64,000 nucleotides of DNA from Lamellibrachia columna (GCA_963662155.1 OY759265.1:10117693-10181692); one strand, 5' to 3'; positions 10,462 to 22,163 are shown, counted from the first letter of the stretch. Notes: generated from the sequence alone by a model not told the origin. Program-made: numbers and translations.

Positions 10462-12299
10462 GTAAGTTGTTGGTGCTGTAGTAGTATGCTAGCTTGACAC
10501 ATATAGTAATAATACATTTATTTTATATTTATATAGTGCAGTTTCCTTGAAAGCTCAATGCACTTCCATAAAAGGCATGAAATAAAAACATTATACATAT
10601 AAACATACATATAAAATTGTGTTAAAACTTAATTATTAAAAATTCACTTAAAAGTTTACTAATGAAAAAATATGTATGTAATTAAAAATTTGAAGTATTG
10701 TCCATCTTGAAATAAAATACAAAGTGGAATTCACAATCATATGTTCATTAATGCAATTGTTTAACAATTAGCTTTATATGACATAAACAAATAAGCAGAT
10801 CTGGTTTCAAAGTCAATATCTGATGAAGGATCAGATGTTAAAGCTTATGATGTGTAGTGCATCTAAAAAAAAGCAGTCTTGAAATTTCTTGGAAAACATT
10901 AGTGTAATATATCTACTTGTGGATCCTTGGACATGGCCTGAGGTGCGTCTGTCAGGTGATACTGAGCACGCGCTGAGGCTTAGCCATCATAAACAGATCA
11001 ATAGGAATTGGTGTCATACAGCTCCTCTGGCAATTAACAGGAAATTATGATCGACTGGTGTGACTTAGTATTGCCACCTCGCGCCGCCAGTTATTGATGT
11101 CGCATCAGTGCCAACTCCACTGCCACCAGCGGTCAAGCTGACCATTGATTATACTGATTACCTGCGGCTACTGTTGTGCATTTGCTGAAACTGTGGCTGC
11201 ATGTTTCAGCATCACGTACATCCCTGCGATAGACGCAGCTGTGCATCTAGAGTCGGCCATGATCGCACTGAATGCTCAGGAGCCTCCTGAAGCCCGGAAT
11301 CAACTCTCGCCAAAGTAGGTTGTCTTTCTACCTCAGCTTACAGGAGAATGTTGGCAGTCTCATGAGAATGTTGGCAGTCTCATGAGAATGTTATAGTGTC
11401 AGGAGAATGTTGTAGTGTCAGGAGACGAGTTAGGACCACTCAATGGAGGTATTCACTGAGAGTTATTACGGTGTCTTTGTGATGGAGTGAGAGATCTGTT
11501 AAGGATGGGATAACCAGAGTTCTGTCTGTAAAATCGATGATGCTCAATGTTGCTGAGTAATAAATATCACTTGCGTGAGATCCTGATTGATCCGGCACAG
11601 TGTCAGGTTAATGAAAGGTAAGCTGATTTGAGGTGCGGGAGTTTATGAGAGCCCCTGGAGCTGTCGTTTCATCAGTGTTTCCTAGATGTAAGATTGATCA
11701 TATGAAAGGTTGCAACATCTGAGGAATCCTAATTACTTCTGCTGCCAGGTAGGTTGATGAATATAATCTGGTTTGAGGAGGAAATCAATTGACGAGGGAA
11801 GCTTTTGGTTGTCAAGCAGAAGTACGGGTGAAGACTAAGAAACTTACATAAAAACTAAAGGGTATTATTTTATTTATTTAATAAAAATAAATTACTGTGT
11901 TTTGTTGTTGTAATGGACTCTTATGCTTTACTTAGTAGACAAAATATATGTTCAGTATCATTGTTCCTTCTGTTACAACTTTTTTATATTCTCGTGTAAA
12001 TTGTATATGAGTACGAACAAAAATAATGTCGAGTTGGGTCCTATTTCTATTTAAAGCTATATTTGCTGGAAAACTCCTAATCAAAATAATTTAATGGCAA
12101 ATGTTTAGATATGCCAAAAATTAAATCATCCCTATGGCTTTAACAAAGTAATGACAAATTTGTAAATATGTGCTGCACTTAAATATTAATTTTGGCTTCA
12201 AAATGGAATTTCCTCACTGTCATGTGGTCTGTGGTCTGTTTGTGATGCTCACTTATTGTATGTTAATTTCTTATGACACATTTTGTGTCCAACACATAA
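10462..12299. other. Intron 5, first part: mostly nothing; one GC-richer block
   Basis: 10500-10640 is AT-rich and carries a TTATATAGTGCAG...CAATGCACTTCCATAA motif resembling common short dispersed repeats. 10920-11330 is distinctly GC-richer, free of repeats, and contains a 9-bp inverted repeat, TGCTGAAAC/GTTTCAGCA (11183-11191 and 11203-11211). It has no open frame, and I can only call it a possible conserved noncoding block. 11355-11430 holds short tandem copies of AATGTTGGCAGTCTCATGAG. Confidence 0.4.
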
Positions 12300-13441
12300 G
12301 GGTCATTCCATATCAAATCAACCAATTTTCAAGAAATTTCAAAAGTTTATGAATTTGTTTAAATTTTAGCCATTGAATAAGTAGCTATTCCTGAGTACTT
12401 CTGCAAATAAACTATGCACCCGTTATTTTTATATGTTTTCAGGTGCTTCTAACTTGAGAAGTTTACAAGTTATATACCTGAAATTTATATTGGTATATAT
12501 TATCCATAAAAACTTCAAGAATGATAGGACAAAGGACAATGGGTATACCGACCATATTACCGGGTACACGAAAATGGAAAAGAACATTAAAAAAATTTCC
12601 AACAAAATTTCTGCAGTTTGTGTTTCATTATTGTGTTACAGTACAATGTCCAAATTGCACCATCTATTGTCAGGGATACTAACAATAACCTATTAGTTCA
12701 GTAGGCTTCTAGAATAATTCAGCCTTAAACTTTAACTTTTACTATATTTTACAAATTTCAGCACCCAAAATGAGAATGCGGTACAAGTCGTATGACCACC
12801 ATTTTTTAACTGTGCATAGTCATTTATTAGGTAAACAACATATTAAAATTTCAGGATGGTGTTCTGTCTCATTTGATTTATATTGCAGCTGAAAGTTACT
12901 GTTCTTCCAAGTGGTGTTTTCTTCTAAATTTCTCCCAAATAGGCCAAAAATATCCAAAATAAATGTGACAGAACACCAACCTGAAATTTTAATATGTTGT
13001 TTACCTTATAAAGGTTAAAACGTGGTAGTCATAGGACTTGTCCCACATTCTCATTTTTGGTTGATTTTAAGGCTGATTTATTCTGAAAGTATGTCAACTA
13101 GAAGCCTACTGAACTAATAGGTTATGCCAGTATCCCTGACAATAGATGGTGCAATTTGGACATTACACTGTAACACAACAATGAAGTACAGACTGTTGAA
13201 ATCCTCAGAAAAAAAATATTTTTCATTTTTGTGCGCCTGGTATACTTATTATCCTTTTCCCTATCATTCTTGAATTGTGCATAGATAATATGTACCAATA
13301 TGTCTACTTTTTCAAAAAAATTCAGATATGTAGCTTGTAAACTTCTCAAGTTAGAAATCTCTTAAAGCAGATAAAAATAACGGGTGCAAATTCTGAGACA
13401 CCAACTTCTTGACCATTGGTTAATTTGACACAGAATGACCC
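12300..13441. mobile_element. 1.14-kb foldback element (long inverted repeat)
   Basis: The two ends mirror each other: GGGTCATTCCATATCAAATC at the left and, read in reverse, GGGTCATTCTGTGTCAAATT at the right. The symmetry continues inwards. CACCCGTTATTTTTA near 12417 pairs with TAAAAATAACGGGTG near 13372, CTAACTTGAGAAGTTTACAA with TTGTAAACTTCTCAAGTTAG, and AACAACATATTAAAATTTCA with its complement near 12980. The arms are about 560-570 bp each around an unpaired centre of roughly 70 bp (about 12880-12950). Open frames in the two arms (12433-12696 plus, 13122-13349 minus) encode similar peptides ending SKLHHLLSGIL, as expected of homologous arms. No transposase is seen and no target duplication is obvious. 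Confidence 0.85.
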
Positions 13442-13676
13442 AAAAATCAACTTTAATTAAGCAGTTGCGTTCAGAACTGATGGCATTTGTTGATTTTACA
13501 GTAGCTTTTGTGTGGCCTACCTTTCAACAAGTGTGGCTTTCACTTTCACTATGTGCTGTGATGCACCTCTTTTATATCATTGCTTTGCCATGTCTCCTCA
13601 ATAAATACCTCACAGAAACTTGATGTTCCAATTATGTGGACAAAACTATTTATGTCAAATAGTTAGGCCTTCCACA

Positions 13677-13754
13677 ATAAGTAGTGTGATCATGTACAGC
13701 ACATAAGTAGTGTGATCATGTACAGCACATAAGTAGTGTGATCATGTACAGCAC
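13677..13754. repeat. 26-bp tandem repeat, 3 copies
   Basis: Three perfect copies of a unit containing AAGTAGTGTGATCATGTACA, in intron 5. Confidence 0.95.
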
Positions 13755-15019
13755 ATACTGTATCCAGTTCTAGGGATTGTTAGCACAATGTGTTGTGTAC
13801 AATTCAGTGCATTTCCCAATTATTTTGTTTCTGCCTCAAAGTTTCACCTTTAGAATAAGGTAGGGACCCTTGGAGTTGTTATTGCTGTTAGCTATGATCC
13901 GTGTGTAGATTGTGTTCTGTTACTTAGATGCGATGTGTCTGCATGAATTGGTGTAATTACAAGTTAACCCTTTCCTTGAAGCATTTAGGTTGTGTTGCGA
14001 GCTGCAAGTGAACAAGATATATAAACTGTTAAAAAATGGTACATTCTCACAACAAAGTCAAATATTTAGTAAACCATGGTAGTGTATAGTGTATACATTA
14101 GTAAATTTTATATCAACAACAAAGGTAAACAAAGTTAATTGTTAGAGTAAAAGTTAAAATCGATGTTTATTATGTTTATTAAATTTCACATCACTGTTAT
14201 GACATTATTTCATAATTTCTATTTTACAAGACAGGAAATAAACAGCAACATTTCACTCACAAATACAAGGCCACTAGGTTTAAATGTTTGATAAATTGCA
14301 AACGTTAATTGTGTTTTCAAAGCAGTTTTAGCAAGAAACTTGTATGTACCCACCATCAAGTATGCTAGCATACGGACTTGTGGTATGGGTTGTCGAAACC
14401 GACCTTGTCATAAGTGAGAATATGCAGTTTGAAGATGGCTTTGTCAGTGAATATTGTGGTCTGTGTGTGGTCATGGATGGCAAGGTTAGTTCTCTACCCC
14501 CACACATTTAGAAACAGGATTGTGTCATTGCTGCTTTAACCGATATAAAAACTGCATTGTTCAGAAAGCAGTAGACTAGAATGAATCACTATTTGCAAAT
14601 GAAAGTCATGTGAATTCCTCAGTAGAATAAACAAGACCATAAATTTTTTTTTTTTTCAAAAAAAACTTTAGGTCAACCATTAATTAAAGATGTTATTCTA
14701 GTATCAAGCTGCTCTATGGCCATACTGTTGTGGTCGTAAATTGATCCGCAGCTTATTGTGTGTTTAGACAGACTGTTGAAGCAGCCCTGAATAGAACTTG
14801 GAATGTGGCTTAAAACATCTGATGAAACTGCCTTGTAGCAACATTGATTGTATCCCACCTTGTGTTGTTTACCACTGAATTCTGTATACAATCTGGCCAC
14901 CATGGAGTGGTTGGCGACAGTGGAATCTGTTCAGTGTGGTGTCTATGTTATCCTCTAGAAAACTGCATGCATGTGTCACTAAACAGAAAGCCCTACAAGA
15001 AGACAGTTCCGCCACTGAA
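13755..15019. other. Intron 5, middle: no gene seen
   Basis: AT-rich unique-looking sequence with no supported exon. A chance acceptor/donor pair around 14431-14487 (CAG|TTTGAAG, GCAAG|GTTAGT) has no coding-like content. Confidence 0.4.
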
Positions 15020-15350
15020 TATTGTGAAAAAAAGATAAACTATTTTGGCAATGGTGACCTACTTCGATCGTAATGGGATTTTGCATCAATGCATTTCCCC
15101 AAACCAAAGCAAAGGGAACTATCTTTGCAATGGTTTGTTTCCTCGGTCATAACGGTGGAATTTGCATCATTGTTGGGCTCTCTGTTCACCTTCTGAAAAA
15201 AGATAATGAAATTATTTTTGTCAGTGGTGACCTTCCCCGATTGTAACAGCTTTTTTTGCATCGTTGTGAGGAAAAAAGATAAGGGAACTATTTTGGCAGT
15301 GGTAACCTTCCTCGATCATAATGTGGGTTTTCATCATGGTGGGGCTATCC
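15020..15350. repeat. Degenerate tandem repeat of about 80-100 bp, 4 copies
   Basis: Four related blocks share AAAAAGATAA..., TGGCAATGGTGACCT..., TCGATCGTAATG... and TTTTGCATC. They are considerably diverged, so this is an old array. It leads straight into the GTGC microsatellite. Confidence 0.75.
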
Positions 15351-15368
15351 GTTGATCCTCCGACCCTG

Positions 15369-15370
15369 TG

Positions 15371-15434
<64 letters not shown>

Positions 15435-15443
15435 TGTGTGTGA
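15369..15443. repeat. (GT)n/(GTGC)n compound microsatellite
   Basis: A short (GT) run, then about 12 copies of GCGT, then a short (GT) run. The minus-strand frame reading THARTHARTH is an artefact of this tract. Confidence 0.95.
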
Positions 15444-15556
15444 AGCTTCCGTTGTGACTCCAATGTTGTGACCTCAGCATAGTGACTCTAGCTTTTGCCC
15501 TACATTGTCACCTGGCTCACTGTTGTTCTGCTTTCCTCTGTATGCTTCGTCGGCAG

Positions 15557-15577
15557 GATATTTCCAAAGTACTATCG
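15557..15577 (+). CDS. Candidate 21-nt micro-exon completing PDZ6
   Basis: GATATTTCCAAAGTACTATC plus G, bounded by a strong acceptor (a long T/C-rich tract ending CTTCGTCGGCAG) and a strong donor (G|GTAAGC). Intron 5 is in phase 2; inserting this exon keeps the frame and gives GTDI-R-IFPKYY-R-STLLQ. That would supply a short hydrophobic/aromatic strand where other PDZ6 domains have the last beta strand (DIKITYVP). Without it, exon 5 to exon 6 reads GTDI-S-STLLQPG. Evidence is splice strength, phase and structural expectation only. Confidence 0.4.
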
Positions 15578-16790
15578 GTAAGCAACTGGTCGGTTGGTGC
15601 AACATTCCATCATTCTTTATGTATGGTGTGATTTGTGCTTAGCTTTTTCTGCAGCTTGTGTGTCTGAGCCGGTGTGGTTTTGGAAGAGGTGGATTTGAAC
15701 AGTGTTAATGTAATGTTTATCCCCAGTGCAGACAGATTATGCAGCACGTTCGATGAGCAGGATTACACGGACTTTGTTGTTGCATTGCTACTGTTGTTTT
15801 TATCTTCAAGGATTAAAGGATGTATAAATATGAAAATGTTTACAGTCATGTTCCATGACATAAAATCTTAATATTAATGGAGAATGTTTAGTTAACTAGA
15901 AATATGACTAGTCTGGAATAGCTTTCTTATCATAATAAATCTTTATTTTCGCACATTAAAAATGGCAATTGTAAACCTTAAACCTAGTAAACCTTTAGTG
16001 ATATATTTTCAATAACGACTGCTTAATCCACCACTGTCAAAGCTTTCTGCCAGATCTTGCTGTTCGCCCCGATGTTTTACAGGGTAGGTGTTGTTATTTT
16101 GAGTTATTCAGCCATTTTGTTTCTAACAACAAGTATTATCTTTGTGAAGATGTGTAGGTAGCATGCATGCCCTGTTGTCTGGTGGTGATGGCTGGATCCA
16201 AACGATCTGGCTCATGTCAGTAGGATGACACTTTAAGCATCTTGCGAACTGACTACTATGATTTTTTGTGTGGCATAACTTTTGATGAAGCTCAAATGTT
16301 TGGTTTTTGCTGTATACATTTAGTATTTTCAGTAAGATATTGATCCAATGTTTAGCTGATGCTGTACTTTAACAGAAGCCTGCTGTTTGTTGGTTTCTCA
16401 TGTGGATTGCCAGGAGATTTAATTTCTTGTTATGACAGTTTGAGAAAATTTATTGTTGAATGTCTTTGTGTCGTTAACCTACAATCGGCAGGTTTGTTGA
16501 ACACCGAACCTGGGGGGGTATCATCACATGCGACCATTGTTTCTATGATCCGCTACATATAACAGTGCCATTTAATCATGGCTACTTCACGTGCTACAAT
16601 GGAATTTTTTACACAGTTAGATGCTAATTTCTTCATGAAAATAAGGAAGACTAGGTGTTCTGTTTTGTAACAAAGCATAGCCATGCACATACACCATTCT
16701 TCTAGAGATGTTTCAGAAGAGATCTTTCGGTTCTGTCATTCTGATTTGTCTGGTCTGTGTTTTGAGATTATGATGGGAAATATGTTTGTG
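15578..16790. other. Intron 5, last part: no gene seen
   Basis: Unique-looking AT-rich DNA. 16795-16880, just upstream of exon 6, is an alternating purine-pyrimidine stretch (TGTATGTACATGTGCATG type) containing several ATGCATGCAT blocks. Confidence 0.4.
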
Positions 16791-16917
16791 TTTGTATGTA
16801 CATGTGCATGTATTCATGTGTGTGTTTGCACATGAATGCATGCATACACACGTACATATACACATACAATTGATTGTAATACATGTATGTGACTCGATGC
16901 ATTGCATTCCCTTGCAG

Positions 16918-17216
16918 CTCAACATTGCTGCAGCCCGGGTCTGACCAGTCCCACGGTCAGTCAGCCCACAACCTGCAGGGTGGACGGTCAGCCTCTAACA
17001 CGGCCCCCACAAACACATCATCCAACCAACTCACCATGGACACGACCCCTGACAACATTCACGCTACACTCGGTGACACGACATTGACATCTGCTCCAAT
17101 GTCGATAGTGTCAAATGTCATGACTGGCAAGACGGCGACGTTGGACTCTTGGGGTCAGCCTCGACTGGTGGAGATTCAACGACACGATGGAGAGAATCTC
17201 GGCATCAGTATAGTCG
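16918..17216 (+). CDS. MPDZ: MPDZ-like exon 6: linker and start of PDZ7
   Basis: 299 nt, entering in phase 2 (AG|C) and leaving in phase 1, acceptor ATTCCCTTGCAG|C, donor GTCG|GTGAGC. The first two thirds are a Ser/Thr/Asn/Gln-rich linker (STLLQPGSDQSHGQ, NTAPTNTSSNQLTMD, TPDNIHATLGDTT). Then PDZ7 begins: DSWGQPRLVEIQRHDGENLG followed by ISIVG. W.QPR.VE followed by LGISIVGG is the PDZ7 signature of MPDZ. The binding loop is LGIS. The frame is interrupted at the second Gly of IVGG, the usual position for this intron. Confidence 0.95.
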
Positions 17217-17370
17217 GTGAGCACAGTACCGTCGTAATTGGAACAAACGTTAACACATTTCCCTATGGAAAAGTAACAAAATAACATGTTACTTTTTGAC
17301 TGTTATTTTCTTTCCAGTACTTTTCCTGTAACTTTCTTTCCTACATTAATCACCATCACAAGCAGCTTCA

Positions 17371-17927
17371 CAGAGTTCCCACAGGTCATGGAAATCCTGG
17401 AAAGTCAAGGGATTTCTAAAAAAAATTCCAGATCTGGAAAGTTATGGACTGTTGCTAAAAGTCATGGAAAGTCATGGAATTTGAAAATGGTGTTTTGTTT
17501 TATGTACGAGGTGTCGGTATTTCATATAAGACATATGTTAAAATCTGTGTTCATGCTTCTAATTGGTCAGAATGTAATCTGGACCGAAACATCAGACAAT
17601 TTCAGTCAATGTAATTCCTTGTTTCGAGGGATTTAATATTTTCCATTTTTCACACGAATGACAAAACATGTGAATTGATTTAGCTGAAGCAAAATGCCTG
17701 GAAAATGCAAATTCAGATTTGTTGACATAAAGATTATGTTGGTAAAGTTAACTACCATGGGGTATATCCAGGCATACTTAATATATATGCAACGCATGCA
17801 TGCATGCACGCATGCACGCATGCACACACATTGAATCACATAATATGATAGTGATGCATTGACGATAGTCTGGCTCGGTCATGGAAAAGTCATGGAATTT
17901 TATGTAACAAAAAGAGTAGGAACCCTG
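17371..17927. mobile_element. hAT-like non-autonomous DNA element
   Basis: The termini are CAGAGTTCCCAC at the left and, in reverse, CAGGGTTCCTAC at the right. A direct repeat CTTCA lies immediately outside both ends (17366-17370 and 17928-17932). Subterminal regions carry repeated GTCATGGAAAGTCATGGAAT motifs, which I know from short DNA elements in many animal genomes. The CAGGGTTC-type end suggests hAT, but a true hAT insertion should give 8-bp duplications and only 5 bp match here, so the superfamily is uncertain. No transposase frame is present. Confidence 0.65.
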
Positions 17928-18173
17928 CTTCAGTCTAAGTGGTGCAACTTGATCTATCCATAATGGCTGTATGTCTTATCTCATAAAAATATTAAAACAT
18001 CTACGGCTATTGTAACTCAGTATGTCAAACAGCAGCGACCAAACATATTGGTCTGTAGTGAATCTTATGTTAGGGACAATGTCAAGACATCGATGTAAGA
18101 CACTGCATGAATCTGATGTCATTTAACCCCCTACCCCCTGCTACATTAAACTTTGAATTACATCAACCCTTAA

Positions 18174-18783
18174 AGTGAAACAAAAGTCAAGGTTTTGATG
18201 CTATGCACCTAAGTGATATAATGAAACCTAAGAATGTACAACTAAAATCAAGAATATGATGCCAGTGGTTTACTCATAGTGTTCTAGTGGGAGATTCTGG
18301 TAATTTCTCTGGTTGACTGAGGGCTGACATGTTAGCCAAGCGCAACCGATAAGCTCATGCGCAGTTCTATGAAGTTGGAATAACCTAGACTACTTGTGAC
18401 ATATAAAGTGAGGCCGGCATACACAGAACTAATGCATAGTCTCAAACATTAAACATTTTGTTGTGACAGAAAGAGGGCCTTGTTTAGTAAACAAACGCCA
18501 ATATATGTTACATAAGTTGAGTTGGGATGCAAACACCATGGCCATATCCTATTGGCAAGTATAGGAATAGGTGTATACAAGTATGTTTTCATTTGGTGAG
18601 CGAATACCCATGAGGTAATGTTATCTAACAGTATTGGCGGCCCATGAAATCAAGATGCTGTGTGTTCAACAAGGCTTTCCTAATAAACCACTGTCATGAT
18701 ATTCTTTATTGTAGTTGCTAATGGTTATGTTTGAGTAACTTTTCTATGTGCATAGACACAAAAATCATGACTTTTGTTTCCCT
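18174..18783. mobile_element. TTAA-flanked MITE-like element, copy 2
   Basis: The left end AGTGAAACAAAAGTCAAGG and the right end in reverse, AGGGAAACAAAAGTCATGA, are terminal inverted repeats. Each is directly bordered by TTAA (18170-18173 and 18784-18787), the target of piggyBac- and Kolobok-type transposases. The first 360 bp are similar to copy 1 at 1775; the rest is unique to this copy. There is no coding capacity. Confidence 0.75.
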
Positions 18784-18883
18784 TTAAAGTCAGCAGCCTT
18801 ATGAACTGTGAATGTGTAATTGGAAAGTAAATTACATTTTTGGAAAAAATACATTAATGTACAATGCTAAATGAAACAGCTGC

Positions 18884-18962
18884 TAATCCCTTCCCCCATG
18901 AAATAACCCCTTCCCCCATGAAATAACCCCTTCCCCGTGAAATAACCCCTTCCCCCATGAAA
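18884..18962. repeat. 20-bp tandem repeat (CCCTTCCCCCATGAAATAAC)4
   Basis: Four copies, one with a 1-bp deletion (CCCCGTG for CCCCCATG), in intron 6. Confidence 0.9.
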
Positions 18963-20260
18963 CCAATTTGTGTGGTGCCAAACATCAACGCTTTGAGCTC
19001 ATTCCTTAATACGCTGAACAATAAAGGAACTAGCATTCATAGCTTGAAGTATTCTTCATTATTAAATTATTAGAAAAATCATTCTGTTCAATTATTAATT
19101 CATGTTTGATGTCAGGCCTGAATAACCAGTCTGTTTCCATAATATATAAATATTGACATCAACATTGGTGAAACCAAATTAACCAATAAACATGTAACAC
19201 TAACATCATATTTTGACAATAATGCTTCAAAAATCCTAAAATCAAATTCAGCTGAGTTCTCTGAAACTCGTTGGGGCATTTCCCGTTTGTTGATCATGTG
19301 GTTCCACTCGCTGTGGACTTAAATCTGTTTTCCACAAAATCTTAATTATTATTTTTGCTGCTTATTTTTTACCAATAGAGGCAATGGTTTATTGCTAACA
19401 GTAATGTTCCTTTCCATTCTGGCATGAAATCTATCGAAAAACAGAAACTAGAAACACTGCATGCAAGGTTAACATTATCTCACGATCACTTGTGTCTCAG
19501 TAAATGTGCTCATTCAAAGACTAGCTCATCCAGCCAGATATTAAAAAAAAATATCAGTTGACTCGTTTACTCTTTACTGTCAGTTCCAACCAGAAAAATA
19601 TTAATTTTAGCCTCATATACACACTGTACCCTGGTATTCATAAAGGGTGTCTCAGTTAAAAGATAGAAATTAATGTATTTGGTCTCAGCACTAGGAAACT
19701 TAGTGGATTTCTCTTCTCAGAAAACTAGACTAATTGTGTGTTGTAGATGTATGTCAGCTGAGGTGTGTAATATACCCTCATTATTAGATTATTACTTTCT
19801 TCGTATGCATCAGCTTCAGTCCTGAAATATGGGTGTACAACATCACATTAGCCTGTTCCTCCAACAAAACCTTCAAATCCATGCTAACAGAACTGTCCTG
19901 ATTTCTTGTCGTAGTGATCCATTAGCATGATAATTTTATAGTTACAAAATTATCTGGCTATTGAGCTCACGGTGGTATGAAATTTTCCGATTCTTGATAG
20001 AAGATTTTTTTATGCTGAAGCCTGCCAACAACTTATTGAGACCATCAGCAACATGATACTATTATTGCATTATTGCATGAGCAGACTGGTTCTATTATGT
20101 GTGGTAATGCAATGGTAATGAGCGGACCTCACACAGTCTGGTGTTCCTGTCTATTGTGGCTGCTAGTCCATCCCCTGCAGTGCTAGAGGGGCCACTCAAG
20201 TAGCCAGGCTTCACTTGAGGAGGCTGATATTATTAGCTCAGGCTGATCACATAGACACAA
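18963..20260. other. Intron 6, middle: no gene seen
   Basis: AT-rich DNA with no recognisable coding or repeat structure. Confidence 0.4.
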
Positions 20261-20265
20261 TGCAA

Positions 20266-20410
20266 ACATGATGCATGCGCACTTGCCCACACGAATGCAT
20301 GCATGCATGCACACACGCGTGCACACATGCACACAAGCACACAAACAAACGCCCACAAACTCATGACACATAGCAATCCGCATGCGCATGCATGCATGCA
20401 TGCATGCATT
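20266..20410. repeat. CATG/GCAC-rich alternating microsatellite cluster
   Basis: ATGCATGCATGC runs at about 20295-20315 and 20385-20410 flank CACACATGCACACAAGCACA-type sequence. A smaller cousin (GCATGCATGCACGCATGCAC) lies at 17790-17830. Confidence 0.85.
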
Positions 20411-20967
20411 TCTCACCCATTCATTTGTAGTTTGGTTCTGTGCACATTTATATCAGTTACAAATACAATGGTACGTCATCATCATGTAGAAATGTGTCTC
20501 AACTGGTGATGATGTATAATAAAGCAATAAAACCTATGCAGAGGTTCCAAGTGGAAACAAAATTAGGTGTCCTGATTTGTGCCAAATGACAGGGAGATTG
20601 CATTAAAAATTGTTCTTGGAGACACCGAAAAAAATGGCAATTCCCCAACTTACAGAATATCGGATAAAGGTCAGAGCAAAACAGAATATATTGTGGGTAA
20701 TTTGATTTAATCCCAAGAAGGCGCAAGTGTTGGTAGAATGAAATATTTGTTTTCTTGATTTAACAGAAAAGGGTGAGATTTCATTTTAATTTGGGTGATT
20801 GAGATTTGAATTATTTTGCTAAAAATTTTAGATATTTCCCATCAAATCAGGAGACCTGGAACATCTGCCTATATTGGGTATCCGTACTGCATTAGGAGGT
20901 TATTGAATTTGTCTGTCTTCCACCGTTGAACCATCAATTATTCAGTGATGATTATTGTGTCCCATAG

Positions 20968-21092
20968 GTGGCCGTATGTCTGTCAGCGGAGAAGGTAACA
21001 TGGTCATCGCTGGAATCTTCATCAAACACGTGCTTGAGTCGAGTCCTGCTGGTCGCAATGGCACGCTCAAGACTGGTGACAGAATCCTCGAG
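20968..21092 (+). CDS. MPDZ: MPDZ-like exon 7: body of PDZ7
   Basis: 125 nt, entering in phase 1 (G|GT) and leaving in phase 0, acceptor TGTGTCCCATAG|G, donor GAG|GTGGGT. It encodes [40 protein letters not shown] and E. The string [23 protein letters not shown] is almost word for word that of vertebrate MPDZ PDZ7. The intron after the Glu before VDG is the standard position. Confidence 0.96.
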
Positions 21093-22163
21093 GTGGGTGG
21101 CATTCTGATCAGTAATACTTAAAGAGAACCTGTTGATTCTACCTGAATTAATTGTTACTTCATGAAATGTTTTACATGCATGTAGTTAAATGTATTTATT
21201 CTAATTGTCTAGGGTTAGAAAATGTAGCGCAATCATAGGGGTGCAACATATGACTTGTTCATGCAACTCATTTTTATTAATTTATTTAAAATTGTGATGT
21301 AATTTACACATTTTGACATATGCACCCACATAATTTATGGACGTGTCAGCAAGCATATTGCCCCAGGACATTTTGTCCTGTGGTATTTTGCATTAACAAT
21401 TTCTCTGGGCATCAGGCAAAGAGAAGCCAGTACATCAGTGATATTCACTTTGCATTAAAGATTTATTCTGCATGGAAACACTACATAACTGATGGCACAT
21501 CAACTATGAATCCTGGAACGTAAACTGATCATTATCTGTCCACTGGTACTTGAGATTGGTCTCATTTCATCTATGATTTTTTTATTAATCTGAATTAATT
21601 TGGGGCTGACTAAACTTTGCTGTAATCTAGGAAGGTTGTCAATTGTCAGTGTGAACAGAAAGCAAGAGAAGACTAGAAATGGTTATTATAAACGTTTGCA
21701 TTGGATGTACTCTGACTTCAGTACAGTACTGTATAACAAAATCACATTTCTTAAAACGATGCTCAGGCTTTCTGAAGAAGGTCAGAAGGAAAGCTTTGCA
21801 ACAAACCAAAGTCGATAAACATTTTGCTTTGTTAAAAACTGCAGAGTGCCCACCTCCATTAAGTGACCATGTGCAGATAGATGACAAAGTTAGAATTTTA
21901 CTTTACCAGAGTTATCTTGACACACATGTGGTTCATATACCATAGACTTTGTGTTGTGTTTGATATGTGTAGATTGATAGGATGGCTCCTATGATCAATC
22001 ATGTTCATAATAGGGGTTTCCCAGACCCATAATGACAATTAAACAATATTTGTTTTTAGTTATAGATAAATGATTCTATATTTTTGTATCTACATGATGT
22101 AATATTTGTTAATTATCACAATTTTCTGTATTATTTTCCCACATGTGGAATGTGATATTCATG
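21093..22163. other. Intron 7, first part: no gene seen
   Basis: The 88-codon frame at 21679-21945 overlaps a stretch (CAGGCTTTCTGAAGAAGGTC) that looks repeat-derived, but no domain is recognisable. Confidence 0.4.

Noticed and set aside
11183..11211. Small inverted repeat considered as a microRNA hairpin
   Set aside because: The stem is only 9-10 bp, too short for a miRNA precursor; kept only as a note in the regulatory-block finding.
14431..14487. Possible exon between CAG|TTTGAAG and GCAAG|GTTAGT in intron 5
   Set aside because: No coding-like composition and no PDZ or linker resemblance.
21679..21945. 88-codon frame with HFALLKTAECPPPL
   Set aside because: No recognisable domain; the sequence around CTGAAGAAGGTCAGAAGG looks repeat-derived and there is no splice context.
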